From positions 1-64,000 of the forward strand of contig NZ_JAEMTA010000027.1 of assembly GCF_016462545.1 (NCBI RefSeq): DNA of 64,000 nt, written 5' to 3'. The translations under genes and the position numbers were made by a program. Below, piece by piece: positions 1-7,646 of this stretch. This stretch comes from Mycolicibacterium sp. (GTDB taxonomy: Bacteria; Actinomycetota; Actinomycetes; Mycobacteriales; Mycobacteriaceae). Positions within the stretch are counted from its first letter, which is position 1. Each line of letters starts with the position of its first letter. Under the pieces are notes generated by a model, which saw only the letters and a list, made by a program, of their open reading frames with translations, did not search any database and was not told the DNA's origin.

Positions 1-1
1 G

Positions 2-730
2 TTCGACGCGGCCGTGGCCTCGCACACCGACGCCCTGGTCGCGGACTGGAAACGCAAGCACGGTGACGGCGACGATCACGCCGAGGGTCAGGTACCGCCG
101 TTCCCGCACACCATCGACGGGTTCCTGAGCCTCATCGAAGCCGGCTGGGACGCCGACGTGGCCCGGCGCCCGCACGGTCAGCGCACCACCGTCGTGGTGC
201 ACGTGGACCTCGAGCAGCGCATCGGATCCCTGCATCTGGGGCCGCTGCTCACCGACGACGACCGCCGCTACCTGCTGTGTGATGCGACGTGTGAGGTGTG
301 GTTCCAACGCCAGGGCCGGGTGATCGGGTCGGGCCGCGAGACCCGCACCATCAGCCGCCGGCTACGTCGAGCGTTGGAGCACCGTGACCGCTGCTGCGCG
401 GTCCCCGGGTGTGGGGCGACCCGCGGGTTGCACGCCCACCACATTCGGCACTGGGAGGACGGCGGGCCGACCGAGCTGCACAACCTGATCCTGCTCTGCC
501 CCTACCACCACCGGTTGCATCACCGCGGTGGCATCACCATCACCGGCCCGGCCGAGCGTCTCGTCGTCACCGACGCCGACGGCAACCCGCTCAACCCGGG
601 ATCACTGGCCCGACCCCCGACGCAAGCGCCGCCCGCGGTGACACCGTGCCCCGGACCGACCGGGGAACGCGCCAACTGGTGGTGGTACCAACCCTTCGAA
701 CCCCAACCACCACCCACCGACACCGGCTAA
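2..730 (+). CDS. DUF222/HNH endonuclease-domain protein (13E12 repeat family), 5' truncated by window edge
   Basis: The reading frame is open from the first bases of the window, so the N-terminal part (the DUF222 region in this family) lies outside. The visible 242 residues end in an HNH nuclease fold: CCAVPGCG forms the zinc-like knuckle, followed by LHAHHIRHWEDGG and NLILLCPYHHRLHH, giving the His-His...Asn...His pattern. This is the arrangement of the mycobacterial 13E12 repeat family, which is multicopy and of unknown function. The C-terminus is proline-rich. Its stop overlaps the stop of the convergent AraC-type gene by four bases. No sign of an intein or intron around it. Confidence 0.85.
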   Translation, partial: FDAAVASHTDALVADWKRKHGDGDDHAEGQVPPFPHTIDGFLSLIEAGWDADVARRPHGQRTTVVVHVDLEQRIGSLHLGPLLTDDDRRYLLCDATCEVWFQRQGRVIGSGRETRTISRRLRRALEHRDRCCAVPGCGATRGLHAHHIRHWEDGGPTELHNLILLCPYHHRLHHRGGITITGPAERLVVTDADGNPLNPGSLARPPTQAPPAVTPCPGPTGERANWWWYQPFEPQPPPTDTG

Positions 731-1659
731 CCGGACTGCGCCATGGCACGGTGCACGTTGGGGCTGACCCCGTAGGCGCGTTTGAAGGCGCTACTCAACG
801 CGAACGGAGTGCCGTAGCCGACCCGGCGGGCGACGGCGGCGATGGTATCCCCGCTGGCCCGCAGCAGATCGGCGGCCAGTGCCAACCGCCAGCCGGTGAG
901 GAAGGCGATCGGGGGTTCGCCGACCTGCTCGGTGAAGCGACGGGCGAAGGCTGCGCGTGAACAGCCAACGGCAGCAGCGAGATTGGCGACCGTCCAGGGG
1001 TGTTCCGGGTTGTTGTAGATGAGGCGAAGCGCGGGCCCGACGACCGGGTCATGCTCGGCGTGCCACCAGGTGGGGGCCTGCTCGGCACTGTCGAACCAGG
1101 TACGCAGCACGTCCATCAGAAGCAGATCCAGCAGTCGGTCGAGGTAGGCCTCCTGCCCAGGTCCGTCCCTACCTGCCTCGTCGCTCAACAGATCGACCAG
1201 GGGTGAACCATTGCCACGAATCACCAGTACCGTCGGAAGTGCCTGCAGCAAGCGGGAACTCACTTCACTGTGCCCCTCGTAGGCACAGATGACGCCGCGG
1301 TCGGCGCCCGAGGTGGCATTGCCCCACGTCCGCACCCCCACTGACATCGCGAAGCGCAGATCTTCCCCGCGGAGCGTCGTGCATCGGTTGCCGGGGTGGA
1401 TGACCACCTGCGGCGTCGTGCGCGCGTCGTCGGCGAACAGATAGTGCTCGATGCCGCGGGCCACTGCCACGTCGCCAGGGCCGAGGTCGAACGACTCACC
1501 GGAGTCGGTGACGATGACGGCGCCGCCCCGCGTCATGCAGATCAGCGTCAGCGGGGCGTCGTCCTGAATGCGCATTGACCACGGCGGGTCGAGCGACAGT
1601 CGCAGGACGAACGCGCCACGCGCGCGCACGCCGTCGAGCAATCCTCCGAGAGCATCCAC
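727..1659 (-). CDS. AraC-family transcriptional regulator with N-terminal cupin domain
   Basis: A 310-residue regulator. The N-terminal half resembles an AraC-type cupin sensor (GESFDLGPGDVAVARG). The C-terminal ~100 residues carry the paired AraC helix-turn-helix: WTVANLAAAVGCSRAAFARRF and, as second helix pair, DTIAAVARRVGYGTPFALSSAF followed by the GVSP signature. The GTG start at 1659 is chosen because a TAGGTT -10 element (1672-1667) sits seven bases upstream, giving a leaderless mRNA; a TTG at 1668 would lie inside the promoter. It is divergent from the DUF1772 membrane gene, its likeliest target (inference). Confidence 0.88.
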   Translation of the reverse strand: MDALGGLLDGVRARGAFVLRLSLDPPWSMRIQDDAPLTLICMTRGGAVIVTDSGESFDLGPGDVAVARGIEHYLFADDARTTPQVVIHPGNRCTTLRGEDLRFAMSVGVRTWGNATSGADRGVICAYEGHSEVSSRLLQALPTVLVIRGNGSPLVDLLSDEAGRDGPGQEAYLDRLLDLLLMDVLRTWFDSAEQAPTWWHAEHDPVVGPALRLIYNNPEHPWTVANLAAAVGCSRAAFARRFTEQVGEPPIAFLTGWRLALAADLLRASGDTIAAVARRVGYGTPFALSSAFKRAYGVSPNVHRAMAQSG

Positions 1660-1666
1660 GGTGATC

Positions 1667-1672
1667 AACCTA
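1667..1672 (-). promoter_or_regulatory. -10 element of the AraC gene (leaderless)
   Basis: TAGGTT on the minus strand, seven bases before the GTG at 1659. It fits the mycobacterial TANNNT -10 pattern and implies that transcription starts at the start codon. Confidence 0.5.
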
Positions 1673-1740
1673 GACGGTTGCGTATGTAATTCGGACTCTT
1701 ATCGATGGATCGTCTCGCTCTGCGGCGGTTGACTGACCCC

Positions 1741-2244
1741 ATGACCACGAGCCCGTTCCTCATCGCCACCACGGCTGCAGCCGTGTCCAGCGCCGCCGTG
1801 GGCGGCCTCTTCTACGCCTTCTCCACCTTCGTCATGACGGGACTGGATCGTGCCGAGCCGGCGCAGGCCATTGCGGCCATGCGCGGCATCAACGCCGAGG
1901 CCCAGGCCAACGCGCCGTTCCTGATGCTGTTCGCCGGTTCGACGCTTCTGGCCCTCGGCATCGGCATCGCCGCGATCGTCACCCGGGCCGAGCAGGGGAG
2001 CGGCTACCTGCTGGCAGGCGCAGTGCTCGGCCTGGTGGCCTTCGTCGTGACGATCGCGTTCAACGTTCCGCTGAACGATCGACTGGACGCGGTGGATCCG
2101 TCGGGTCTGTCCGCAGCGGACGCGTTGCGGGAATGGCGTGCGTACCTGGGCCCGTGGACCTGGTGGAACCACGTTCGGACGGCAGCTCCGCTGCTGGGCT
2201 CGGTGCTGATGCTCGTCGGCCTGCGCTACCGCTCACTCCCCTGA
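1741..2244 (+). CDS. DUF1772 (anthrone-oxygenase-like) membrane protein
   Basis: A 167-residue polytopic protein with about four hydrophobic segments: FLIATTAAAVSSAAVGGLFYAF near the N-terminus, FLMLFAGSTLLALGIGIAAIV, LLAGAVLGLVAFVVTIAFN, and a C-terminal pair. NVPLNDRL followed by WNHVRT is the typical DUF1772 signature. The ATG at 1741 (MTTSPF) begins directly before the first membrane segment, so the longer TTG/ATG options upstream look spurious. It is divergent from the AraC regulator and its 3' end is overlapped antisense by the extended lfrA reading frame. Some DUF1772 relatives act as anthrone oxygenases; the substrate here is unknown. Confidence 0.8.
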   Translation: MTTSPFLIATTAAAVSSAAVGGLFYAFSTFVMTGLDRAEPAQAIAAMRGINAEAQANAPFLMLFAGSTLLALGIGIAAIVTRAEQGSGYLLAGAVLGLVAFVVTIAFNVPLNDRLDAVDPSGLSAADALREWRAYLGPWTWWNHVRTAAPLLGSVLMLVGLRYRSLP

Positions 2245-3754
2245 AGGCCAGTGCGACGACACCTGCCGCGATCAGTGTGAGCACCGCCGCAATCGTTGCC
2301 GTCGGCGCGATTCCGGCGTCGAAGGCCACGCGCGCGGAGTCCATCAGGCGGTTGCTCAGTGCGGGCGGCAACGTCTGCGCCACCGACGCGGCACCGCCGA
2401 TGCTCTCCCTGGCGTCATCAGCCTGAACCGTCGTGAGTCCGCCGGGCAGTTCCACGCTGGCGCGGTAGTACGCCGTGAAGATGGTGCCGAGCGTCGCCGT
2501 ACCGACGACGGCACCGAGCTCGTAGGCCGTCTCCGACACTGCCGATGCGGCACCCGACTTGGCCGGGGGGACCGACGCCACGATGGTGTCGTTGGAGATG
2601 GTCTGGGAGGCGCCGACGCCGATTTCCAGGATGACGAACGAGATGATGATCGCCACCACCGTGAGGTCGTGCCGGAAGAACAGGATGGCCAGGAAGCCGG
2701 CGGCGACGAGGACCAGCCCCGCGATCATGAGGATATGGGGGGCAACGCGTTTCGCCATCGGCACCACCGCGATGCCGGCGATCATCGAGAGCACGGCACC
2801 CGGCAACGTGACCAGTCCGGCTTCGAGCGGACTCAACCCCAGCACCAGCTGAAGGTGCTGTGAGATGAAGAAGATGAAGCCGATGAGACCCACGATCGAC
2901 AGGAAGTTGGCCAGGATCGACGAGGTGAACGGGGCGTTGGTGAACAAGGCCACGTCCAACATCGGCGTGGCACTTCGCCGCTGGCGCCTGACGAACGCGA
3001 CACCCGACCCCACTCCGACGACCAAGGCGCCTGCGACCAACCACGACGGACCGTCGTGCGCAGCCGATTTGATGGCCCAGACGACGGGGAGCATGGTCGT
3101 CAACGTCAGAAGGACGCTGACGAGGTCGACAGGACCCGGGTTCGGATCCCGAGACTCGGGCACCAGTCGCGGCGCGAGCACCAGCAGCGGCAGCAGGATC
3201 GGCACGGCGACGAGGAACACGGCGCCCCAGCCGAAGTGCTGGAGCAGCGCACCGCCGACGATCGGGCCCAGTGCTGAGCCCGCCGTGAAGCAGGATGCCC
3301 ACAGCGCGATGGCGAGTCGGCGCGCCGAGGCGTCGATGAAGATGTTGCGGATCAGCGACAACGTGGACGGCATCAGCATCGCGCCGAACACGCCGAGCAG
3401 CGCGCGCGCCGCGACGAGATACTCGGCGCTCGGGGCGAACGCCGCCGCGGTCGAGACCACCGCGAAGCCTGCTGCGCCGATCATCAGCAGTCGACGCCTG
3501 CCGATCCGGTCGCCGAGGCTGCCCATCGTCACCAGCAGGGCGGCGAGCACCAGCGAGTACACGTCCACGATCCACAACTGGGTGGTCGCGGCTGGACGGA
3601 AGTCCTGAGCGATGCTGGGGAGGGCGAACGCCAGCACGGTGTTGTCGACGGCGACCAACAGCACGGGCAGCATGAGGACCGCCAGCGCGAACCACGCGCA
3701 GCGGGGTGTCCTGGCCGACGGCGTCGTGACGCACGTGGTGGTGGGGGTGGACAT
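2060..3754 (-). CDS. lfrA: LfrA-type multidrug efflux pump (MFS, DHA2 family)
   Basis: A 564-residue, 14-TM major-facilitator transporter closely resembling M. smegmatis LfrA, which exports fluoroquinolones, acridines and ethidium using the proton motive force. Motifs visible: the TM1 motif D(N)TVLAFALP near residue 37, motif A GSLGDRIGRRRLL near residue 78, and the motif C stretch GSALGPIVGGALL. A good ribosome binding site (AGGAG) precedes the ATG at 3754, 47 bp behind lfrR, so the two form an operon. Known LfrA is about 504 residues; this one carries ~58 extra hydrophilic Ser/Pro/Arg-rich residues encoded opposite the end of the DUF1772 gene. Confidence 0.9.
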   Translation of the reverse strand: MSTPTTTCVTTPSARTPRCAWFALAVLMLPVLLVAVDNTVLAFALPSIAQDFRPAATTQLWIVDVYSLVLAALLVTMGSLGDRIGRRRLLMIGAAGFAVVSTAAAFAPSAEYLVAARALLGVFGAMLMPSTLSLIRNIFIDASARRLAIALWASCFTAGSALGPIVGGALLQHFGWGAVFLVAVPILLPLLVLAPRLVPESRDPNPGPVDLVSVLLTLTTMLPVVWAIKSAAHDGPSWLVAGALVVGVGSGVAFVRRQRRSATPMLDVALFTNAPFTSSILANFLSIVGLIGFIFFISQHLQLVLGLSPLEAGLVTLPGAVLSMIAGIAVVPMAKRVAPHILMIAGLVLVAAGFLAILFFRHDLTVVAIIISFVILEIGVGASQTISNDTIVASVPPAKSGAASAVSETAYELGAVVGTATLGTIFTAYYRASVELPGGLTTVQADDARESIGGAASVAQTLPPALSNRLMDSARVAFDAGIAPTATIAAVLTLIAAGVVALAFRGVSGSAGRRASAPSPAAELPSERGSTRSTGPGTHAIPATRPLRTDPTDPPRPVDRSAER

Positions 3755-3801
3755 TCGGTCTGCTCCTGAGATCTACGTCTGGGTTTCGAAAACCGTTGAC
3801 G

Positions 3802-4374
3802 TCAAGACTGATTCGGGTTGATGGTGCCCTGGGTCAGACTGGCCATGATGGCGTCGACCACTTGCACTCGGGGGGTGCCCTGCTTGGCGGACTCGTAGCC
3901 CGCGAGCAGCAGCGCCCAGAACACCAGCCGGGGCCAGCCGGGCGGCCCGGCCGAGCCCTGGGTGGCGGCGCGGTCGAGGACCTCGACGATTACCTCGTCA
4001 CCCTTGTCCAGTTCGGCCGCGAGCTCGGGATCGGCGGTGATGGTGGGGTCGTTGTAGACGAACGGGACGATCGGCCCGAGGTCGAGCTGACACTCGACCA
4101 CCCGACGCAGTGCATCGACCGCGGGTCCGCAATCGGGCTCCGCATGCTCGATGGCTGCGTTGCTCAGCGCGTGCACGTGCAGCGCAAGCGCTCGCAGGAG
4201 GTCGGTGCGCTCCGCGAAGTAGCGGTGCAGCGTGCTGCGGCCCACCCCGGCCGTCGTGGCGATGTCACCCAGCGACGCGGTCGGGTTCTCGGCGAGCACG
4301 CCCATGGCGGCGTCGAGGATGGCCCGGCGGGTCCTCGACCGCGGGCCTCCTTCGATCGGCAACGGGGCACTCAT
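3802..4374 (-). CDS. lfrR: LfrR-type TetR repressor of the efflux operon
   Basis: A 190-residue TetR regulator. The N-terminal helix-turn-helix (LGDIATTAGVGRSTLHRYFAER, about residues 38-59) and the ligand domain (QLDLGPIVPFVYNDP, ADPELAAELDKGDEVIVEVL) match M. smegmatis LfrR, which represses lfrRA and is released by ethidium and similar cations. I choose the ATG at 4374 because a TATATT -10 (4387-4382) lies seven bases upstream, predicting a leaderless transcript; the TTG and GTG further upstream fall in or next to that element. A palindrome on the -35 side is the likely operator. Confidence 0.9.
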   Translation of the reverse strand: MSAPLPIEGGPRSRTRRAILDAAMGVLAENPTASLGDIATTAGVGRSTLHRYFAERTDLLRALALHVHALSNAAIEHAEPDCGPAVDALRRVVECQLDLGPIVPFVYNDPTITADPELAAELDKGDEVIVEVLDRAATQGSAGPPGWPRLVFWALLLAGYESAKQGTPRVQVVDAIMASLTQGTINPNQS

Positions 4375-4381
4375 GTACACC

Positions 4382-4422
4382 AATATAGCAGTTGTGGTCC
4401 ATAATGGGACAGAGGTGTCCCA
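4382..4422 (-). promoter_or_regulatory. lfrRA promoter and probable LfrR operator
   Basis: TATATT at 4387-4382 is a good -10 for lfrR. A perfect inverted repeat, TGGGACA-N4-TGTCCCA, occupies 4405-4422 and covers the -35 position (17 bp spacing). A TetR repressor bound there would exclude RNA polymerase, in line with the autorepression known for LfrR. That LfrR binds this exact repeat is inference. Confidence 0.65.
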
Positions 4423-5298
4423 CTAGTCCGGTGCGGTGAACGCCCCTGGTGAGGGCGGCTGCCGCGGCGGCGCGAGAAGCGGCGGCGCGACCTGCGGAGG
4501 TCCGTGGGGCATCGGCGGTGCGGGTGGTCGACCACCGGCCCCCGCCGCAGCGCTCAATCGTGCGAACTCCCGGCCGTGACGTTCGGCCAGGACGGCGGCC
4601 AGCACCAGTGCGGGAGGGGCGCTGGGCGGCGGCGGTGGCGAGATCTGTCCGACGACGTCGGAGTAGATCCGGTAGGCCATCTGGTCACGAAGAACCGGCT
4701 CCAACTGGTTGGCTCGCGACAGGAACTGCCGCGCCAACTCGGCTTGCTCGGGGCGCAGGGCCGACAGCTGCAGCGAGGATGCCCACCACGCCAACGCCGG
4801 CGGCATCGGGACGGGCGCCGTCAACCTCGGCGCGCGCTCGCTGATCACCATCGTGCCCGCGAAGACGTCGCCGATCCGCTTGCCCTTGGCGGACAGCATG
4901 CTGCAGATGACGGCTGGGCCGCCTGCGAACATCCAGATCTCGATGAATCCCGACAGCGCGCGAAAGAGCGCCTGGCGGAAGCGTTCCGGGCCGCCGTCGT
5001 CGGATACGACGCGCAGCCCGAGTGCCATCTTGCCCAGCGACCGTCCCCTCGTCGCCGTTTCGAAGGCGATCGGATAGCCGACGATCACGAGCACCGTGAA
5101 GATGATGAGCACCGCCGCCGACAGGGCCTCGTCGACGTCGTAGATCGTCAGCGCCCACAGCACGAGGCCGATGACGTAGCCGATGAACATCACCGTCAGA
5201 TCGATCAATGCCGCCGCGGCGCGCACGGGCAACTGTGCGATCTGTACGTCGAGGACCACGGCGTCACCCGTGACCATCGGCTCGGGCTGGGCCACCAT
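4423..5298 (-). CDS. RDD-family membrane protein (Rv3695-like)
   Basis: A 291-residue protein with an RDD domain in its first half. It shows the Arg near TM1 (PVRAAAALID), two membrane segments (LTVMFIGYVIGLVLWAL, AAVLIIFTVLVIVGYPIAF), and the motif TRGRSLGKMALGLRVV with the loop GKRIGDVFAGT. The C-terminal half is soluble, ending in a proline-rich tail (PPPPPSAPP, PPQVAPPLLAPPRQPP). It resembles M. tuberculosis Rv3695. The ATG at 5298 is preferred; the long upstream reading frame is antisense to the SpoIIM-like gene. It is divergent from that gene with only 28 bp between start codons. Confidence 0.85.
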   Translation of the reverse strand: MVAQPEPMVTGDAVVLDVQIAQLPVRAAAALIDLTVMFIGYVIGLVLWALTIYDVDEALSAAVLIIFTVLVIVGYPIAFETATRGRSLGKMALGLRVVSDDGGPERFRQALFRALSGFIEIWMFAGGPAVICSMLSAKGKRIGDVFAGTMVISERAPRLTAPVPMPPALAWWASSLQLSALRPEQAELARQFLSRANQLEPVLRDQMAYRIYSDVVGQISPPPPPSAPPALVLAAVLAERHGREFARLSAAAGAGGRPPAPPMPHGPPQVAPPLLAPPRQPPSPGAFTAPD

Positions 5299-5313
5299 GA
5301 AAGCCAACGCTAC

Positions 5314-5319
5314 TAGGAT
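5314..5319 (+). promoter_or_regulatory. -10 element of the SpoIIM-like gene (leaderless)
   Basis: TAGGAT, with seven bases to the GTG at 5327. The spacing predicts transcription starting at the start codon and fixes the start of the gene. Confidence 0.55.
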
Positions 5320-5326
5320 TGCCCAG

Positions 5327-6319
5327 GTGGATGTCGACGCATTCGTGCTGGCCCACCGGCCCGCATGGGATCGGCTGGAGTATCTGATCAAGCGTCGCCG
5401 CAAGCTGACCGGTGCCGAGGTCGACGAGATGGTCGACCTGTACCAGCGCGTCTCTACCCACCTATCGGTGGTGCGCAGCGCGTCGAGCGACTCGGTGCTG
5501 GTGGGTCGGCTGTCGGGGCTGGTCGCCACGGCCCGGGCTGCCGTGACGGGCGCGCACGCTCCCCTTTGGAGTGAGTTCACCCGCTTCTGGACGGTGTCGT
5601 TCCCCGTCGTGGCGTACCGGTCCTGGCGGTGGTGGCTCGGCTCGGCCACGGCGTTCTTCGTGGTCGCCATCGTGATGGGTGTCTGGGTCGCCGGCAATCC
5701 CGAGGTGCAGGCCACGGTCGGAACGCCGTCGGACATCGGGGAACTGGTCAACCGCGAATTCGCCTCGTACTACAGCGAGAATCCGGCCGGATCGTTCGCG
5801 CTGCGGGTGTGGATCAACAACTCGTGGGTCGCGGCGCAGTGCATCGGGTATGCGATTCTGCTCGGTCTGCCGATCCCGTACGTGCTGTTCCAGAACGCGG
5901 CGAACGTGGGCGTCGTCGGCGGCCTGATGTTCGACGCAGGCAAGGGAGACGTCTTCCTCGGCCTGCTCACCCCGCACGGCCTGCTCGAGCTGACGGCGGT
6001 GTTCCTCGCCGCGGCGGCCGGCATGCGGCTCGGATGGTCCGTGGTGTCACCTGGTGATCGGCCACGGAGTCAGGTGCTTGCCGAACAGGGCCGCGCCGTG
6101 GTGTCGATCGCCGTGGGACTGGTGGTCGTGCTGCTGGTGTCCGGTCTCATCGAAGCGCTCGTCACGCCGTCGCCGCTGCCCACGTTCGGCCGCATCGCGA
6201 TCGGAGTCGCGGCCGAGATCGCCTTCCTGAGCTACGTCATTCACTTCGGGCGCAAGGCCGTCCGGGCGGGTGAGACCGGCGACGTCGATGATGCGCCGGA
6301 CCTCGTGCCCACCGCGTAG
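5327..6319 (+). CDS. SpoIIM-like (stage II sporulation M) integral membrane protein, Rv3694c-like
   Basis: A 330-residue membrane protein of the SpoIIM/DUF95 family. The soluble N-terminus (VDVDAFVLAHRPAWDRLEYL) is followed by several membrane spans, among them ATAFFVVAIVMGVWVAG, CIGYAILLGLPIPYVLF, the SpoIIM-typical PHGLLELTAVFLAAAAGMRLG around residue 220, and SIAVGLVVVLLVSGLIEALV. Mycobacteria do not sporulate; the protein belongs to a conserved cluster with the MoxR/DUF58/DUF4129 genes next door. The GTG start is fixed by the TAGGAT promoter; the in-frame ATG at 5297 would overlap the RDD gene start. Confidence 0.85.
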   Translation: MDVDAFVLAHRPAWDRLEYLIKRRRKLTGAEVDEMVDLYQRVSTHLSVVRSASSDSVLVGRLSGLVATARAAVTGAHAPLWSEFTRFWTVSFPVVAYRSWRWWLGSATAFFVVAIVMGVWVAGNPEVQATVGTPSDIGELVNREFASYYSENPAGSFALRVWINNSWVAAQCIGYAILLGLPIPYVLFQNAANVGVVGGLMFDAGKGDVFLGLLTPHGLLELTAVFLAAAAGMRLGWSVVSPGDRPRSQVLAEQGRAVVSIAVGLVVVLLVSGLIEALVTPSPLPTFGRIAIGVAAEIAFLSYVIHFGRKAVRAGETGDVDDAPDLVPTA

Positions 6320-6323
6320 GACG

Positions 6324-7646
6324 TCACAGCTTGCCGCTGGCCTTCATCGCCAGGTATCGATCGGCCAGCGCGGGTGCCAGTTCGTCGGGCAGCGCGTCGA
6401 CCACGTCGATCCCGTGACGCCGCAGCCGCGCCGCGATGGCGGAACGATCGTTGCGGGCCCGTTCCGCCGAGGCGGCGTCGTAGACCTCGGCCGCGTCGGA
6501 ACGTCCGGCCGCCAGGCGGTCCAGCCGTGGATCGGCGACGGCCGCCATCAGCACCTGATGCTTGGCCGACAGCCGAGGCAGCACGTTCATCAGACCTTCG
6601 TCCAGCGCTGAGGGATTCAGGTCGGTCAGCAGCACGACCAGCGCCCGCCGCCGGATGCGCCGCTGCACCAGCGCCACCATGGCCGCGGCATCCGACTCGA
6701 TCAACGCGGGTTGAAGCGGGGCCATCGCCTCGACGAGCTGCGGCAGCAGTTCGGTTCGGGTGGCGTCGAACACACCGGCTCGCGGCGCCCGATCGTGCGC
6801 CATGAAGTCGACGTGATCGCCGGCCCGAGATGCCAAGGCCGCCAACAACAGTGCGGCATCCATCGACCAGTCCAGGCGCGGCCAGCCGCTGGGATCGCCC
6901 GCCGTCGGATCGATGCCGACGCGGCCTGCGGAGGTCCGACCGGTATCGAGGACGATCACCACGCGGCGGTCCCGCTCCGGTCGCCAGGTGCGGACCACGA
7001 CGTCGGCCCGGCGTGCGGAGGCGCGCCAGTCGATGGACCGGACGTCGTCGCCGACGACGTACTCGCGCAGTGAGTCGAATTCGGTGCCCTGCCCGCGGAT
7101 CAGCACCGGGATGGCGCCGTCGAGCTCGCGCAGCTTCGCGAGCCGGGACGGTAGATGCTTGCGCGACAGGAACGGTGGAAGGATCCGCACCTGCGCCGGC
7201 ACGCGATGCGAGCTCTGCCTGCCCGCCAGGCCCAGCGGACCGAGGGACCGCGCCGTGACCATCGCCGAGGTCTGATCGCCGCGGCGGACGGGTCGCAGCG
7301 TCGTGCTGATCCGAACTCGTTGTCCCGCCTGGATTCTCACCCGATGGGTGCGTGGCGTGGCGCGCGCCGACGGCGCCCAGGCGTCGCGCACCTGGCCGCG
7401 GAACTCGCGGCGGCCTGGGTTCTCGACGACCAAGGTGGAGTCGACGGGCTCACCGAGTCGGGCGGCACCGTCGCCGCTTCTGCTGAAACCAAGCCGTCTG
7501 GTACTGGCCGCCAAGGTCGCGTCGACCGCCAGGGTCAGTAGCAGCAGGATCAGCAGGACGCCGAATGTCTCTGCCGGCCAAGGCGAGACGCCGATCGGCA
7601 GGACGCAGATCAAGGCGACCAGACCGACGCGGCCGGTGAGCACCAC
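6324..7646 (-). CDS. DUF58 / von Willebrand A-like domain protein, Rv3693-like
   Basis: A 440-residue protein with two N-terminal membrane segments (RVGLVALICVLPIGVSPW, TFGVLLILLLLTLAVDA), a beta-rich middle, and the DUF58 signature GTEFDSLREYVVGDDVRSIDWRAS at about residues 225-248. A VWA-like domain follows (VVIVLDTGRTSAG, the metal-site region; ALVVLLTDLN). DUF58 proteins are paired with MoxR ATPases, which act as chaperones for VWA proteins. The GTG start overlaps the last base of the moxR stop (TAGTG), showing tight translational coupling. Substrate or complex unknown; envelope location inferred from the membrane segments. Confidence 0.87.
   Translation of the reverse strand: MVLTGRVGLVALICVLPIGVSPWPAETFGVLLILLLLTLAVDATLAASTRRLGFSRSGDGAARLGEPVDSTLVVENPGRREFRGQVRDAWAPSARATPRTHRVRIQAGQRVRISTTLRPVRRGDQTSAMVTARSLGPLGLAGRQSSHRVPAQVRILPPFLSRKHLPSRLAKLRELDGAIPVLIRGQGTEFDSLREYVVGDDVRSIDWRASARRADVVVRTWRPERDRRVVIVLDTGRTSAGRVGIDPTAGDPSGWPRLDWSMDAALLLAALASRAGDHVDFMAHDRAPRAGVFDATRTELLPQLVEAMAPLQPALIESDAAAMVALVQRRIRRRALVVLLTDLNPSALDEGLMNVLPRLSAKHQVLMAAVADPRLDRLAAGRSDAAEVYDAASAERARNDRSAIAARLRRHGIDVVDALPDELAPALADRYLAMKASGKL

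Noticed and set aside
2-730. HNH gene as part of a mobile intron, intein or insertion sequence
   Set aside because: No intron or IS boundaries, inverted repeats or transposase are visible; the DUF222/HNH (13E12) family explains it.
4423-5751. 442-residue version of the RDD protein
   Set aside because: The first ~150 codons are antisense to the SpoIIM-like gene and lack the composition of the family; ATG 5298 gives the expected N-terminus.
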